In this document: positions 44,472 through 53,568 of the stretch, in pieces | Layout: the number at the start of each line of letters is the position of its first letter | Numbering within the stretch: position 1 is the first letter of the stretch | Origin: Nocardia amamiensis | Lineage (GTDB): Bacteria > Actinomycetota > Actinomycetes > Mycobacteriales > Mycobacteriaceae | NCBI RefSeq assembly: GCF_015477605.1 | Contig: NZ_JADLQX010000016.1 | Coordinates: 124,001-188,000, forward strand | Length of the DNA: 64,000 nt | Direction: 5' to 3' | Position numbers and translations under genes: made by a program | Notes under the pieces: model-generated | Database searches by the model: none | The model's input: the letters and a program-made list of their open reading frames with translations, nothing else | What the model was told of the DNA's origin: nothing

Positions 44472-44719
44472 CCGTCAGTCTATGCCGACGCCGCGCCGGA
44501 TCGCGCCGGCGCACCCACACGGGCCATGTCGTTCTCGTCACTCGGGAGCCGGCGCACATCTGCTGCCACCGTTGCCGTCCAGGCGCCCACTGGGCTCAAA
44601 CTCCCGCTTTCGAGCGCAGCGAGATCGAGCATCCCTGTTCGCGGCCCGGCTCGCGCCTGAGTGGCCGACGCGTCCGCGGCGAAGTCGCAAGCGGCGGTCG
44701 CTCAGGCGATTGAACACCG

Positions 44720-46075
44720 TCAGATCGCCAGGCCGTCTCGCAACCTCGTCGCCGCGAGCAGGATCGACTCCGCCTGGATCCGCACCAGGCGCTCCAGCGG
44801 CACCGCGACGCCCGGCGCGTTCTGCTCGACGTCGATGCACCACTGGTCGAACACCGCGGCGAACCGGTCGCGTTCGACGGCCAGCGCGGGCGCGGCGCTG
44901 CGGCGGTGTTCGTCGTCGAGCAGCCGCAGCAGCATGCCGCCCAACCGCAGGCGCAGCATCGCGGTCCAGTCGTACTGCTCGACGAAGATCTCGCCCCTGG
45001 TCGCGATCCGATCCCGTTCCAGCACAGCCTGTTTGCTCACCGCCAAGCTGGGCAGTCCGGCGACCAACGCGCGCACCGACCGCTCGAACGGGCTGCGGCC
45101 GCTCAATTGGCCGTCCACTCGCGCGAGCGCTTCGGCGGCGACCCGGGCCATGGCCCGGTAGTCCGCCGCGGTGGCGTCGAGCAGGTCACCGAGCACACGG
45201 TCGCCCGCCGATCCGTCGCCGATTCGCTCGTCGACCCAGAGCGGCAGCTCGCAGACCAGAATCGCCGTGCCGTAGCGCGCCGTGTAGTCCCGGCAGCCGC
45301 CCCCGCCCAGCGCCGCGACCGCGTCGAGGCCCTTCGCCGCGAGCAGGTCGGCCATCGCGCCGAACAACGGCAGCTCGAAGACGCCCGGCGCCAGCGTCCG
45401 TGCGCCCGGCGCATCCGGTTCGCCGCGGTAGATCGGGACATCCGCCGCCGAGAGCCGATCGGTGAGCGCCGACCAGTACTCGGCATCGCCGCCGCAGGTG
45501 TAGAAGAACCCGCCCCCGAACTCTGCGTTGTGCAGCGACGCGATCAACGCGGGCCGGGTGCGGTCGATCAACGCCATCATGGCCTTCGTCTCCGGCAGCG
45601 GCACGCCGACGGAGCGGCCGCGCCACACGGTCGGAAAGCACCATTCCGGCTGTTCGGCCGCGGGCGGGCGGTAGAAGCCGCGCGCAACGCCGGTCCTGGT
45701 GTGCGGCCCGGCGAACCACCCTTCGTTCAGCCGGGTTCCGTCCGGGTCGACACAGAGCACGAAATGCCAGGTGGCGCCCACGGTCGCGGTGTCGTCGGCG
45801 GCCATCCTGCCGAGCAGATGGCGGATCGTGGCCATGCCGATGGGCTCGTTCGGGTGCGGATTGCCCAGCACGAGGATGTGCCGAGCCCCTGACCCGACCT
45901 GTACCTCGCGAATCGGGTCACCGCCGCGTGACCGCCCGAGTTCGGTGATCGACACCCGCTGCGGATGATCGGCGGCGAGCAGGTCGGCGAATCCGTTCAG
46001 CTCATCGACGGTCGGGAACGCCGCGAGGTGCCCGATCGGCCCGACGATCCCGGTGATGTCATCGGCTCCCTGCAC
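44720..46075 (-). CDS. M14-family zinc carboxypeptidase-like protein
   Basis: 451 residues. The zinc motif is 'LGNPHPNEPIGMATIRHLL' (His and Glu of HxxE), the distal zinc His is in 'SLHNAEFGGGFFY', and the catalytic Glu is in 'VCELPLWVDERI'. These place it in the M14 succinylglutamate desuccinylase/carboxypeptidase clan. The C-terminal 140 residues are helical and not part of the peptidase core. It lies between the second MerR gene and gcvP in the same direction, 43 bases after the former. The substrate is unknown, and a link to cell-wall peptide turnover is conjecture. Confidence 0.85.
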   Translation of the reverse strand: MQGADDITGIVGPIGHLAAFPTVDELNGFADLLAADHPQRVSITELGRSRGGDPIREVQVGSGARHILVLGNPHPNEPIGMATIRHLLGRMAADDTATVGATWHFVLCVDPDGTRLNEGWFAGPHTRTGVARGFYRPPAAEQPEWCFPTVWRGRSVGVPLPETKAMMALIDRTRPALIASLHNAEFGGGFFYTCGGDAEYWSALTDRLSAADVPIYRGEPDAPGARTLAPGVFELPLFGAMADLLAAKGLDAVAALGGGGCRDYTARYGTAILVCELPLWVDERIGDGSAGDRVLGDLLDATAADYRAMARVAAEALARVDGQLSGRSPFERSVRALVAGLPSLAVSKQAVLERDRIATRGEIFVEQYDWTAMLRLRLGGMLLRLLDDEHRRSAAPALAVERDRFAAVFDQWCIDVEQNAPGVAVPLERLVRIQAESILLAATRLRDGLAI

Positions 46076-46118
46076 GGCGCCCCCCTCCTCGCTGCCGCCG
46101 CGGCCTTGGGCGCGGGGT

Positions 46119-46676
46119 CTAACCCGTCTTGCGGTTCATCCGCGCCTTGCGGCGGAAGGACAACTCGTCTTCGGGTCGTTCGGTGACCGTCGACGCGCGT
46201 TCCGCGGGGAAATTCGCGATGGCGCCGGTCAGTTCACGCATCGCGCCGCTGACGGCGATGCCGAAGACGCCCTGCCCACCCTGCAGTAAATCGACGACTT
46301 CCTCGGCCGAGGTGCACTCGTAGACCGACGTGCCGTCGGAGAAGAGGGTGATCCCCGCCAGGTCCTGCACACCGCGGCTGCGCAGATGATCGACCGCGAT
46401 GCGGATGTTCTGCAACGAGATGCCCGCGTCGAGCAGCCGCTTGACGATCTTGAGGACCAGGATGTCCTTGAACGAGTACAGCCGCTGGCTCCCCGAACCC
46501 GCCGCGCCTCGGATGGAGGGCACCACCAGACCGGTGCGCGCCCAGTAGTCGAGCTGCCGGTAGGTGATCCCGGCCACCTGGCACGCGCTGGGGACGCGAT
46601 AGCCGACCAGGTCGTCAGGTACCGAGTCGTCCGGGAACAGGCCTGGCTGTACCACATCCTGCGATTGCTCTGCCAC
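46119..46676 (-). CDS. MerR-family regulator (ResR/McdR, Rv1830-type)
   Basis: 185 residues. The N-terminal winged HTH is 'GYRVPSACQVAGITYRQLDY', 'WARTGLVVPSIRGAAGSGSQ' and 'LYSFKDILVLKIVKRLLDAG'. The C-terminus lacks the metal-binding Cys pattern of metalloregulators. The orthologue near gcvH-garA in mycobacteria (recalled as Rv1830) controls growth and cell division, and variants there affect antibiotic resilience. Start GTG 46676 follows GGGAG. Confidence 0.9.
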   Translation of the reverse strand: MAEQSQDVVQPGLFPDDSVPDDLVGYRVPSACQVAGITYRQLDYWARTGLVVPSIRGAAGSGSQRLYSFKDILVLKIVKRLLDAGISLQNIRIAVDHLRSRGVQDLAGITLFSDGTSVYECTSAEEVVDLLQGGQGVFGIAVSGAMRELTGAIANFPAERASTVTERPEDELSFRRKARMNRKTG

Positions 46677-46862
46677 TGACCACTCCCTTGCTTCGCCGAC
46701 GCATTCCCAGCCTCATCGATGACCCGGCTCCGTAGCCGACCGAACCGGTGCGGATTCGGCCGAAACGGACGTGGCCCAACTGTCGAGATTACTCCCCTGA
46801 TTGTCCAGGGAGCGGCGTCGTCGAACCAAACGCGACGCGCGGTAAAACTCTCGACCTCTACT

Positions 46863-47336
46863 TCAGCTGTCGGTGGCCTTGAAGTCGTCCGGAGACACCG
46901 ATTCGAGGAACTCCTTGAACTTCTCGACCTCGTCCTCGCGCTCGTCCGGCATAACCAGTCCGGCTTCCTCGAGGACGGACTCTTCAGCGTGGATCGGGCA
47001 ACCCACCCGCAAGGCGATCGCAACCGAGTCCGACGGCCGCGCCGAGATCCGCAGATCGTTCTCGAAGACCAAGTCCGCGTAGAAGGTGCCCTCCTGCAGA
47101 TCCACGATCCTGACCTCCTTGAGGGTGTGCCCCAGCTCGGTGATCAGGACCTTGATCAGATCGTGGGTCAGCGGGCGGATCGGGGTCACCCCCTCCTGCT
47201 CGAGCACGATCGCGGTCGCTTCCGCCTGTCCGATCCAGATCGGCAGGTATCGGTCGCCCGCCACCTCACGGAGCAACAGCACGGGCTGGTTCTGTGGCTG
47301 CTCGACACGGATGCCGATCACGCGCATTTCGCTCAT
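46863..47336 (-). CDS. Bifunctional nuclease family protein (DUF151)
   Basis: 157 residues of the DUF151/BFN domain: 'MRVIGIRVEQPQNQPVLLL', 'YLPIWIGQAEATAIVLEQEG', 'LTHDLIKVLITELGHTLKEV' and 'ISARPSDSVAIALRVGCPIH', then an acidic tail 'EDEVEKFKEFLESVSPDDF'. Plant and bacterial BFN proteins have DNase and RNase activity. The ATG at 47336 is preceded by GGGAGGCAG; an upstream frame to 47417 is not needed. It lies between the two MerR genes, as in M. tuberculosis (Rv1829). Confidence 0.93.
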   Translation of the reverse strand: MSEMRVIGIRVEQPQNQPVLLLREVAGDRYLPIWIGQAEATAIVLEQEGVTPIRPLTHDLIKVLITELGHTLKEVRIVDLQEGTFYADLVFENDLRISARPSDSVAIALRVGCPIHAEESVLEEAGLVMPDEREDEVEKFKEFLESVSPDDFKATDS

Positions 47337-47494
47337 CGCACTGCCTCCCATACTCGCCGCCGGCCCGGCATGACCGCTGCAGAGCTCGCCGTACCACGAG
47401 TCTAGGCGAACCGGCACCGGTCCAGCGATCCGTCTACACAGCCGAAATCAGCGTGTTGGGTCGGCGAAACCCCGAGACCTGAGCCACCGAGGGG

Positions 47495-48331
47495 TCAACC
47501 ACCCAGCGAACTCCGGACCGAGGACTTGACCAGACAAGTGTGCAATGTGAGCGACAGCGCGGCGAGTTCGCGCACCGTCTCCTCCGCGCGAGCGCGCGCG
47601 TCCGCGTCGCGGCTCTTCGCGATCGGGGCGGCGATCTGCGCCACGAGCGCGGCCTCCCGGTCGGCCGCGAGCTTGAACGCCCGCAAATGGCGCGCCTCCA
47701 AACCGAATTCGGCCATCGCGCGGGCCGTCTTGGCCAGCGTCACCGCGTCGGCGTCGAAGTACCCCGCCGGGCCGGGCGTGATCAGGTTGGCCCGGATCAG
47801 GTCGCCGAGGAAATTGTCATCGATCCCGGCCTGGTCGAGCAGATCAGCCCGGGTGACCCGGATTTCGTGGTCGAAACGCAGATCGTCCGGCGAGATCCCG
47901 TTCGGCACCACGCCCAGCCGCCGGGGCGCCGGGGCCGGGCGCGCTCCGCGGTCGGAATCCCGCGACGGCTGCTCGCCGTCCGGCGAGACGTGCCCGGACT
48001 CCGCCTCCCCGGTCCGCACGGAGTGCGCTCGGGCGCGGGCTTCCCGCACACCGAGCGTCGCCGCACCGCTGTCGATTGCCTCGAGCTGTTCCTTGATCAC
48101 CTTCAACGGCAGATACTGGTCGCGTTGCGCGGTCAGCACGAACCGGAGCCGTTCGACATCCGCGACGGAGAATCTGCGGTAGCCCGAAGGCGTCCGCTCC
48201 GGCCGGATCAGCCCCTCCGCTTCCAGGAAGCGGATCTTGGAGATGGTGACGTCGGGAAAGTCGGGGCGCAGCAGGTCGAGCACGGAGCCGATCGACATCC
48301 CTCCGCGTGCCCACTGCGCCGCACCGGTCAC
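47495..48331 (-). CDS. ftsR: MerR-family cell-division regulator (FtsR, Rv1828-type)
   Basis: 278 residues. 'MSIGSVLDLLRPDFPDVTIS', 'KIRFLEAEGLIRPERTPSGY' and 'RRFSVADVERLRFVLTAQRD' are the MerR N-terminus of the FtsR group, which activates ftsZ in corynebacteria. The C-terminus ('FGLEARHLRAFKLAADREAA') is a helical effector domain. GTG at 48331 gives an N-terminus about as long as in mycobacterial orthologues. A 22-codon mini-ORF joins it to garA by overlaps on both sides. A longer start at 48409 inside garA is possible. Confidence 0.9.
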   Translation of the reverse strand: MTGAAQWARGGMSIGSVLDLLRPDFPDVTISKIRFLEAEGLIRPERTPSGYRRFSVADVERLRFVLTAQRDQYLPLKVIKEQLEAIDSGAATLGVREARARAHSVRTGEAESGHVSPDGEQPSRDSDRGARPAPAPRRLGVVPNGISPDDLRFDHEIRVTRADLLDQAGIDDNFLGDLIRANLITPGPAGYFDADAVTLAKTARAMAEFGLEARHLRAFKLAADREAALVAQIAAPIAKSRDADARARAEETVRELAALSLTLHTCLVKSSVRSSLGG

Positions 48332-48396
48332 CGCGCCAGGTCTTTCATGACCCCGAGCCCTTCCTGAGGTGTGAGACCCAGCGTCGGCGCTGTCAT
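48328..48396 (-). other. 22-codon mini-ORF linking garA and ftsR
   Basis: ATG at 48396 overlaps the garA stop (ATGA), and the frame ends with TGA at 48328 overlapping the GTG start of ftsR (GTGA). The peptide would begin 'MTAPTLGLTPQEGLGV'. The double overlap suggests a translational bridge between the two regulatory genes. It could also be chance, or part of a longer ftsR start. Confidence 0.35.
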
Positions 48397-48878
48397 AGAC
48401 TCCCCGCACCCGCCGACGAGTCGGTCACCTGGGCGCGCGGTCCGGTGAGGAATACCAGCCGGAACTTGCCGATCTGCACCTCGTCGCCGTTCTGCAGCTC
48501 GGAGGAGTCCACCGGCTCCCGGTTCACATATGTCCCGTTCAGGCTGCCCACATCGACGACCTGGAACGACTCGTCGTCCTGACGGAACTCGGCGTGCCGA
48601 CGGCTGACGGTGACGTCATCGAGAAAGATGTCACTGTCGGGGTGACGACCCGCCGACGTGGTCGGCTGATCCAACAAGAACCGCGAGCCCGCGTTCGGAC
48701 CCCGTTTGACGACCAGGAGGGCAGCACCGACCGGCAGACCCTCGACCCCTTGGACCGGCTGCTCGCCGGTCACCTCTCCGGCGCGCGACGCGTCGACCTC
48801 GTTCAGGAAATCCGCGCGGAAGACCGACGTCGTCTCGGCCGCGGTCTCCCCGTAACCCGGGTCTTTGTTCTCGCTCAC
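48393..48878 (-). CDS. garA: FHA-domain regulator GarA
   Basis: 161 residues. The FHA domain holds 'AGRHPDSDIFLDDVTVSRRH' and 'VVDVGSLNGTYVNREPV'. The N-terminal tail carries the ETTSV sequence (Thr16/Thr17) that in mycobacteria is phosphorylated by PknB/PknG; the phospho-tail then binds the protein's own FHA domain. Unphosphorylated GarA inhibits 2-oxoglutarate dehydrogenase and glutamate dehydrogenase, linking kinase signals to the TCA cycle. GTG at 48878 follows GAGGAGGAG. Confidence 0.97.
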   Translation of the reverse strand: MSENKDPGYGETAAETTSVFRADFLNEVDASRAGEVTGEQPVQGVEGLPVGAALLVVKRGPNAGSRFLLDQPTTSAGRHPDSDIFLDDVTVSRRHAEFRQDDESFQVVDVGSLNGTYVNREPVDSSELQNGDEVQIGKFRLVFLTGPRAQVTDSSAGAGSL

Positions 48879-49046
48879 CGTTTCTCTCCTCCTCGAACCT
48901 GATTATCCATGCAAGCAGGTGATACCACTGGCACCACGACCTGCCGTCGAGTCCCTAGATCCCCGGCACAGCCGCCGGGTGCATCTGTTGGCATTGACCG
49001 TACCCTGCCGGGCCGCACCCGTGCAGGTAGAACTGGGAAGGCTGCT

Positions 49047-49445
49047 TCAGCCCCCGATAACTCCTTGATAACCTGCGGCATCCAGCAGTTCACCGAGCGT
49101 CACGTCGAGGCCGGCGGCATCGCTCACCTCCAGCTCGAACAGCCATCCCTCACCGTAGGGATCGGTGTTCAATGTCTCCGGCGCCGAGTTCAGCTTGTCG
49201 TTCACCGCAACGACTTTCGCGCTCAACGGCGCGTAGATGTCGGACACGCTCTTGGTCGACTCCACCTCCGCGATGCTTTCCGCGGCGGACACGTCCGCGT
49301 CCGCTTCGGGCAGCTGCACGAACACAACGTCACCGAGTTGAGACTGGGCGTAGTCGGTGATGCCCACCCGGACCCGGGTCGGGGCGATCCGGCGTACCCA
49401 CTCGTGCTCCTCGGTGTAGCGCAGATCCTCGGGGGTCTGGGTCAC
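49047..49445 (-). CDS. gcvH: Glycine cleavage system H protein
   Basis: 132-residue lipoyl carrier. It opens 'LRYTEEHEWVRRIAP', holds 'GDVVFVQLPEADADVSAAES' and the lipoylated Lys in 'AEVESTKSVSDIYAPLSAK', and ends with 'LLDAAGYQGVIGG'. It shuttles the aminomethyl group from GcvP to GcvT. It lies three genes before the MerR-nuclease block, with gcvP at the far end of the same cluster; gcvT is not in the window. A 168-base gap to garA holds the garA promoter region. Confidence 0.97.
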   Translation of the reverse strand: MTQTPEDLRYTEEHEWVRRIAPTRVRVGITDYAQSQLGDVVFVQLPEADADVSAAESIAEVESTKSVSDIYAPLSAKVVAVNDKLNSAPETLNTDPYGEGWLFELEVSDAAGLDVTLGELLDAAGYQGVIGG

Positions 49446-49487
49446 AGGCCGTCCTTTCGTTCGAACGTTGCACGCAAACTCTATCGG

Positions 49488-50147
49488 CTAGGCCGCCCGA
49501 TGCCCTACAGCCGGTATCGCTCTTGCGACGGCGATCGCTTTGCCGGTATAGAGCACGCCGGTCCATAGGTAGACCGCTGTGCCCCAGATCAGCAAGGCCC
49601 CGCCGAAGGCCCGCCCGAAACCGGCGGCCGCCCAGTCCATCTGCCCGGCCAGCAGCCAGGGCAGCGCGGACATCAGCGCGAAGGTGGCCGCCTTGCCCAG
49701 ATAGATCACCTCGGGCGGGGGCAGATCGCGGCGCTTGTACACCGACAGCGTCGCGGTGAGCACGAGGTCGCGCCCGACCAGCAGCGCCGCCACCCACCAC
49801 GGGATCAGGCCGCGGATCACGAAGGCCGCCAGGGTGGTCACCAGATACAGCCGGTCGACGAACGGATCCAGCAGCGCGCCCAGCCGGGAGGACTGCTCCA
49901 GCAGCCGCGCGAGCTTGCCGTCCAGGAAGTCGGTGACGCCGCTGGCGACCAGGAGGGCGAACGCCCAGCCATCGGCCCGCTCGATCAGCAGCAACCACAG
50001 GAACAGCGGAACGCCGAGCAGGCGCAGCACGCTGAGCACGTTCGGCACGGTCAGGATGCGGTCGGCGAACACGCCTCGACCTGCCCGGTCGGCGGCACGT
50101 TCCTCCGGTTCCGCGGTGCCCGAGTCGGTTGTCACGCCCCCGTGCAT
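49488..50147 (-). CDS. CDP-alcohol phosphatidyltransferase (PgsA2-like)
   Basis: 219-residue membrane enzyme with about six hydrophobic segments. The family active-site motif is complete: 'DGKLARLLEQSSRLG' and 'ALLDPFVDR' give D-G-x2-A-R-x8-G-x3-D-x3-D. Members link a phosphatidyl group from CDP-diacylglycerol to an alcohol such as glycerol phosphate or inositol phosphate; mycobacterial Rv1822, in the same neighbourhood, is called pgsA2. The acceptor cannot be read from the sequence. It begins the minus-strand cluster with gcvH 42 bases downstream. Confidence 0.92.
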   Translation of the reverse strand: MHGGVTTDSGTAEPEERAADRAGRGVFADRILTVPNVLSVLRLLGVPLFLWLLLIERADGWAFALLVASGVTDFLDGKLARLLEQSSRLGALLDPFVDRLYLVTTLAAFVIRGLIPWWVAALLVGRDLVLTATLSVYKRRDLPPPEVIYLGKAATFALMSALPWLLAGQMDWAAAGFGRAFGGALLIWGTAVYLWTGVLYTGKAIAVARAIPAVGHRAA

Positions 50148-50304
50148 ACCCCACCGACCCCCACTCTCGCCATCTCCACGCGCCGATTTCTCGGATATCC
50201 GCGCAGCCGGCCGCGTGCGACGATGGTTTCCGCCACAAACGCGGTCATGACAGAATGAGTAGAAAAGTTTCTCATCGTATGGTCCGGTGAGCGAGAGGAA
50301 GCAA

Positions 50305-51999
50305 ATGTCCGCATTCGACTACGACGTGGTGGTGATCGGTTCCGGCTTCGGCGGCAGCGTGAGCGCCCTGCGGCTCACCGAGAAGGGCTACCGGGTCGGC
50401 GTTCTCGAAGCAGGTCGCCGGTGGCACCCGGAGGACATCCCGCGCACGAATTGGAATGTGCGCGAATCGATCTGGGCGCCACGCCTGGGGCTCACCGGCC
50501 CGCAGCGGATCAGCGTGCTCGGCAAGTGCGCCGTATTCTCCGGCGCGGGTGTCGGCGGCGGTTCGCTGATCTACGGCAACACGCTCTACGAACCGCTGCC
50601 GAACTTCTACACCGACCGGCAGTGGGCCCACATCACCGATTGGCGCGCGGAGCTGGCGCCGTACTACGACCAGGCCAAGCGCATGCTCGGCGTCGCGCCC
50701 AATCCCCGGACCACCCCGGCCGACGAGGTGATCAAGGAGATCGCCGAGGATCTCGGCGTCGCCGACACCTTCCATCCGACCGATGTCGGCGTGTTCTTCA
50801 ACGAGAGCGATCCGGGCACGGAGGTCGACGATCCCTACTTCGGTGGCGCCGGGCCGCGCCGCACCGGTTGCGTGCACTGCGCGCGCTGCTTCACCGGCTG
50901 CCCGCACAACGCCAAGAACACGACCACCACCAACTACCTCTACCTGGCCGAACAGGCGGGCGCGCAGGTGCATCCGCTGACCACCGCCACCGCCGTCCGC
51001 CCGCTGCCCGGCGGCGGCTATGCGGTCGGCACCGAGCGGTCCGGCCGCTGGATCCGCAAGCAGCCCACGACCTTCACCGCCGAGCAGGTGGTGTTCGCCG
51101 GCGCCGCCCTCGGCACCCAGAAGCTACTGCACAAGATGCGCGACGACGGGATACTGCCGCACCTGTCGCCCCGGCTCGGCGAGCTGACCCGCAGCAACTC
51201 CGAGGCGATCCTCAACGTGGTCAGCCGCACCCGCCGCGATTTCGCCGAGGGCATCGCGATCACCTCCTCGATCCACCCGGAGGCCGCCACCCATGTCGAG
51301 GTGTGCCACTACGGCAAAGGGCAGAACGCGCTGTTCCCGATGTCGGTGCCGATCGTGGACGGCGGCGCCTTCCGCTTCCTGCGCTTCCTGCTGGCCATCC
51401 TGCTGCACCCGCTGGTCTTCCTGCGCAGCCTCAACGCACGGCACGCGTCGGAGAAGTCGGTGATCCTGCTGGTCATGCAGTCGTTGGACAACTCGCTGAC
51501 CTCGTTCCGCCGCCGCGGGCTGCTGCGCACGAAGCAGGGCACCGGTGAGCCGAATCCGACCTGGATCCCGCTGGCGCACGAGATCGGCCGCCGGTTCGGC
51601 GCGAAGGTCGACGGGGATATCCACGGCCTGGTCATGGACGTGTTCAACATTCCGGCCACCGCCCACTACATCGGCGGATGCGTCATCGGCGACGATCCGG
51701 GAAGCGGCGTGGTGGACCCCTACCAGCGGGTCTACGGGCATCCCGGCCTGCACGTGGCGGACGGTTCCGCGGTCACCGCCAACCTCGGCGTGAACCCGTC
51801 GCTGACCATCACCGCGCAGGCGGAGCGGGCGATGGCGTTCTGGCCCAACCGCGGCGAACCCGACACCCGGCCGGAACTGGGCGCGGCCTACCGGCGCATC
51901 GCGGCGGTGCCGCCCGCGCGTCCCGCGGTGCCCGCGGCGGCTCCCGGCGCGCTGCGGCTGCCGATCGAGCCGGTAGCACCGCCGGTCACGGCGACCTGA
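50305..51999 (+). CDS. GMC-type flavin oxidoreductase (ChoD-like)
   Basis: 564 residues. FAD motif 'VVIGSGFGGSVSALRLTEKG' at the N-terminus, 'GAGVGGGSLIYGN' near residue 88 and the C-terminal GMC signature 'YIGGCVIGDDPG' and 'VADGSAVTANLGVNPSLT'. Actinobacterial proteins of this type are annotated as cholesterol oxidases, though activity is often unproven. A Cys cluster C-x2-C-x2-C-x3-C ('GCVHCARCFTGCPHNAKN', near residue 195) matches a ferredoxin-type [4Fe-4S] motif and would be unusual for a plain GMC enzyme. ATG at 50305 follows GAGAGGAA. Confidence 0.88.
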   Translation: MSAFDYDVVVIGSGFGGSVSALRLTEKGYRVGVLEAGRRWHPEDIPRTNWNVRESIWAPRLGLTGPQRISVLGKCAVFSGAGVGGGSLIYGNTLYEPLPNFYTDRQWAHITDWRAELAPYYDQAKRMLGVAPNPRTTPADEVIKEIAEDLGVADTFHPTDVGVFFNESDPGTEVDDPYFGGAGPRRTGCVHCARCFTGCPHNAKNTTTTNYLYLAEQAGAQVHPLTTATAVRPLPGGGYAVGTERSGRWIRKQPTTFTAEQVVFAGAALGTQKLLHKMRDDGILPHLSPRLGELTRSNSEAILNVVSRTRRDFAEGIAITSSIHPEAATHVEVCHYGKGQNALFPMSVPIVDGGAFRFLRFLLAILLHPLVFLRSLNARHASEKSVILLVMQSLDNSLTSFRRRGLLRTKQGTGEPNPTWIPLAHEIGRRFGAKVDGDIHGLVMDVFNIPATAHYIGGCVIGDDPGSGVVDPYQRVYGHPGLHVADGSAVTANLGVNPSLTITAQAERAMAFWPNRGEPDTRPELGAAYRRIAAVPPARPAVPAAAPGALRLPIEPVAPPVTAT

Positions 52000-52049
52000 G
52001 GCCGACACCACACCGGCGCACGGCCCGCAACCGGCTAGCGTGATCCGTT

Positions 52050-53447
52050 GTGTCAGACAGTGGTATCGACCTGCGCTCCTTTGTGCCGGCGGAGGAGGTC
52101 CGCGCCAAGGGGCGCGCGCTGCGTCAGCGGGTTCCGGTCACCGCACGGGATCGGGAGGCGACCGGCGCGCGTCGTCCGGACGTGCTCGCCTTCCTCGAGG
52201 CGAGCAACGCGGGGCGGCTGCCGCACCTGATACCGCTGCGCATCGGGCGGATGGCGGCCTCACCGTTCACCTTCTACCGTGGCGCGGCCGGTTTGATGGC
52301 AGCTGATCTGGCCGGCGGCCCGGACAGTGGCCTGCGCGCGCAGTTGTGCGGCGACGCGCATGCGGCCAACTTCGGCCTGTACGGCACGGCGCGAGGCGAA
52401 ATCATCATGGACATCAACGATTTCGACGAAACCGTGGTTGGTCCGTGGGAATGGGATCTGGAGCGCCTCGCGGCCAGCCTGGTGCTGGCGGGACGCGAGT
52501 CCGGCGCCGATACCGACGACTGCCGCACCGCGGCGCGTGACGCCGCCCGTTCCTACCGCCTCGCCGTCGACGCGCTCGCCGCGATGCCGTTCATGGAGTC
52601 CTGGAGCGCGCTTCCGGACGAATCGGTGATCACCAGGGCCAAGGCCGACGACCTGCTCGACGACTTCAAGAAAGCGGCGAAGAAGGCGCGCAAGAACACC
52701 AGCGCCAAGGTGGTGGCCAAGTGGACCGAGCACCTCGATGACCACCAGACCGGTATCCGCAAGCACCGATTCGTCAGCGACCCGCCGATTCTCACCGAGG
52801 TGGACGCGCACGTCGCCGAGGCGGTGACCGGCGGACTGGAGCGCTACGCGGGAAGCCTGCACGAATCCCGGCGCAATCTGCTGGCCAGATTCGCGGTGTC
52901 CGACGTCGCGTTCCGGATCGTCGGCACCGGCAGCGTCGGCTTGCACACCTATCTCGCGCTGCTGCACGGCAACGACGGCGAGGCGTTGGTGCTACAGGTG
53001 AAGCAGGCCAATCCCTCGGCGCTGGCCCCGTTCCTGCCCACCCGCCCGGTGCCGCACGAGGGTGAGCGAATCGTGCAGGGCGCCAGGCTGGTTCAGTCCG
53101 AATCGGACATCCTGCTGGGGTGGACCGCATTCGACCCGACCGGCGACGGCGTCGAATTGCCTTTCATAGTGCGGCAATTCCGCAATTTGAAGGGCAGCAT
53201 CGATCCTGCCGAACTGCCCGCGAGCGACCTCGACGACTACGGAAGGCTCGCGGGCGCGCTGCTGGCGAGGGCTCATTCGCGCTCGCTGGATCCACGCCTG
53301 CTGTCGGGATATCTGGACGGCGACGAGCGTTTCGACGACGCGGTGGCCGCGTTCGCGGTGCGGTACGCCGATCGGACCGAGGCGGATCACGCCACCCTGG
53401 TCGACGCCGTCCGAGCGGGTCGCATCACGGCCGAAGAGCCGGAGTAA
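52050..53447 (+). CDS. DUF2252 family protein
   Basis: 465 residues. DUF2252 hallmarks are 'RIGRMAASPFTFYRGAAGLM', 'LCGDAHAANFGLYGTARGEI' and 'MDINDFDETVVGPWEWDLER', which together resemble a kinase-like (APH/HSK2) active site with the 'GDAHxxNFG' loop; 'FIVRQFRNLKGSIDPAEL' and 'LARAHSRSLD' lie towards the end. Function is unproven. It follows the GMC gene by 50 bases and may be cotranscribed. Confidence 0.93.
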   Translation: MSDSGIDLRSFVPAEEVRAKGRALRQRVPVTARDREATGARRPDVLAFLEASNAGRLPHLIPLRIGRMAASPFTFYRGAAGLMAADLAGGPDSGLRAQLCGDAHAANFGLYGTARGEIIMDINDFDETVVGPWEWDLERLAASLVLAGRESGADTDDCRTAARDAARSYRLAVDALAAMPFMESWSALPDESVITRAKADDLLDDFKKAAKKARKNTSAKVVAKWTEHLDDHQTGIRKHRFVSDPPILTEVDAHVAEAVTGGLERYAGSLHESRRNLLARFAVSDVAFRIVGTGSVGLHTYLALLHGNDGEALVLQVKQANPSALAPFLPTRPVPHEGERIVQGARLVQSESDILLGWTAFDPTGDGVELPFIVRQFRNLKGSIDPAELPASDLDDYGRLAGALLARAHSRSLDPRLLSGYLDGDERFDDAVAAFAVRYADRTEADHATLVDAVRAGRITAEEPE

Positions 53448-53568
53448 CGGCAAGCGCCGCGGCCGCGGAATCCGGCTCAACACGCCGAGTGTTGGCCTGG
53501 GCGCGGCGAACTCGGTGCGGCACCTCGTATTCTTTCCCCTGTCGGGTCGACGTGAAGGGCGGTCGCCA

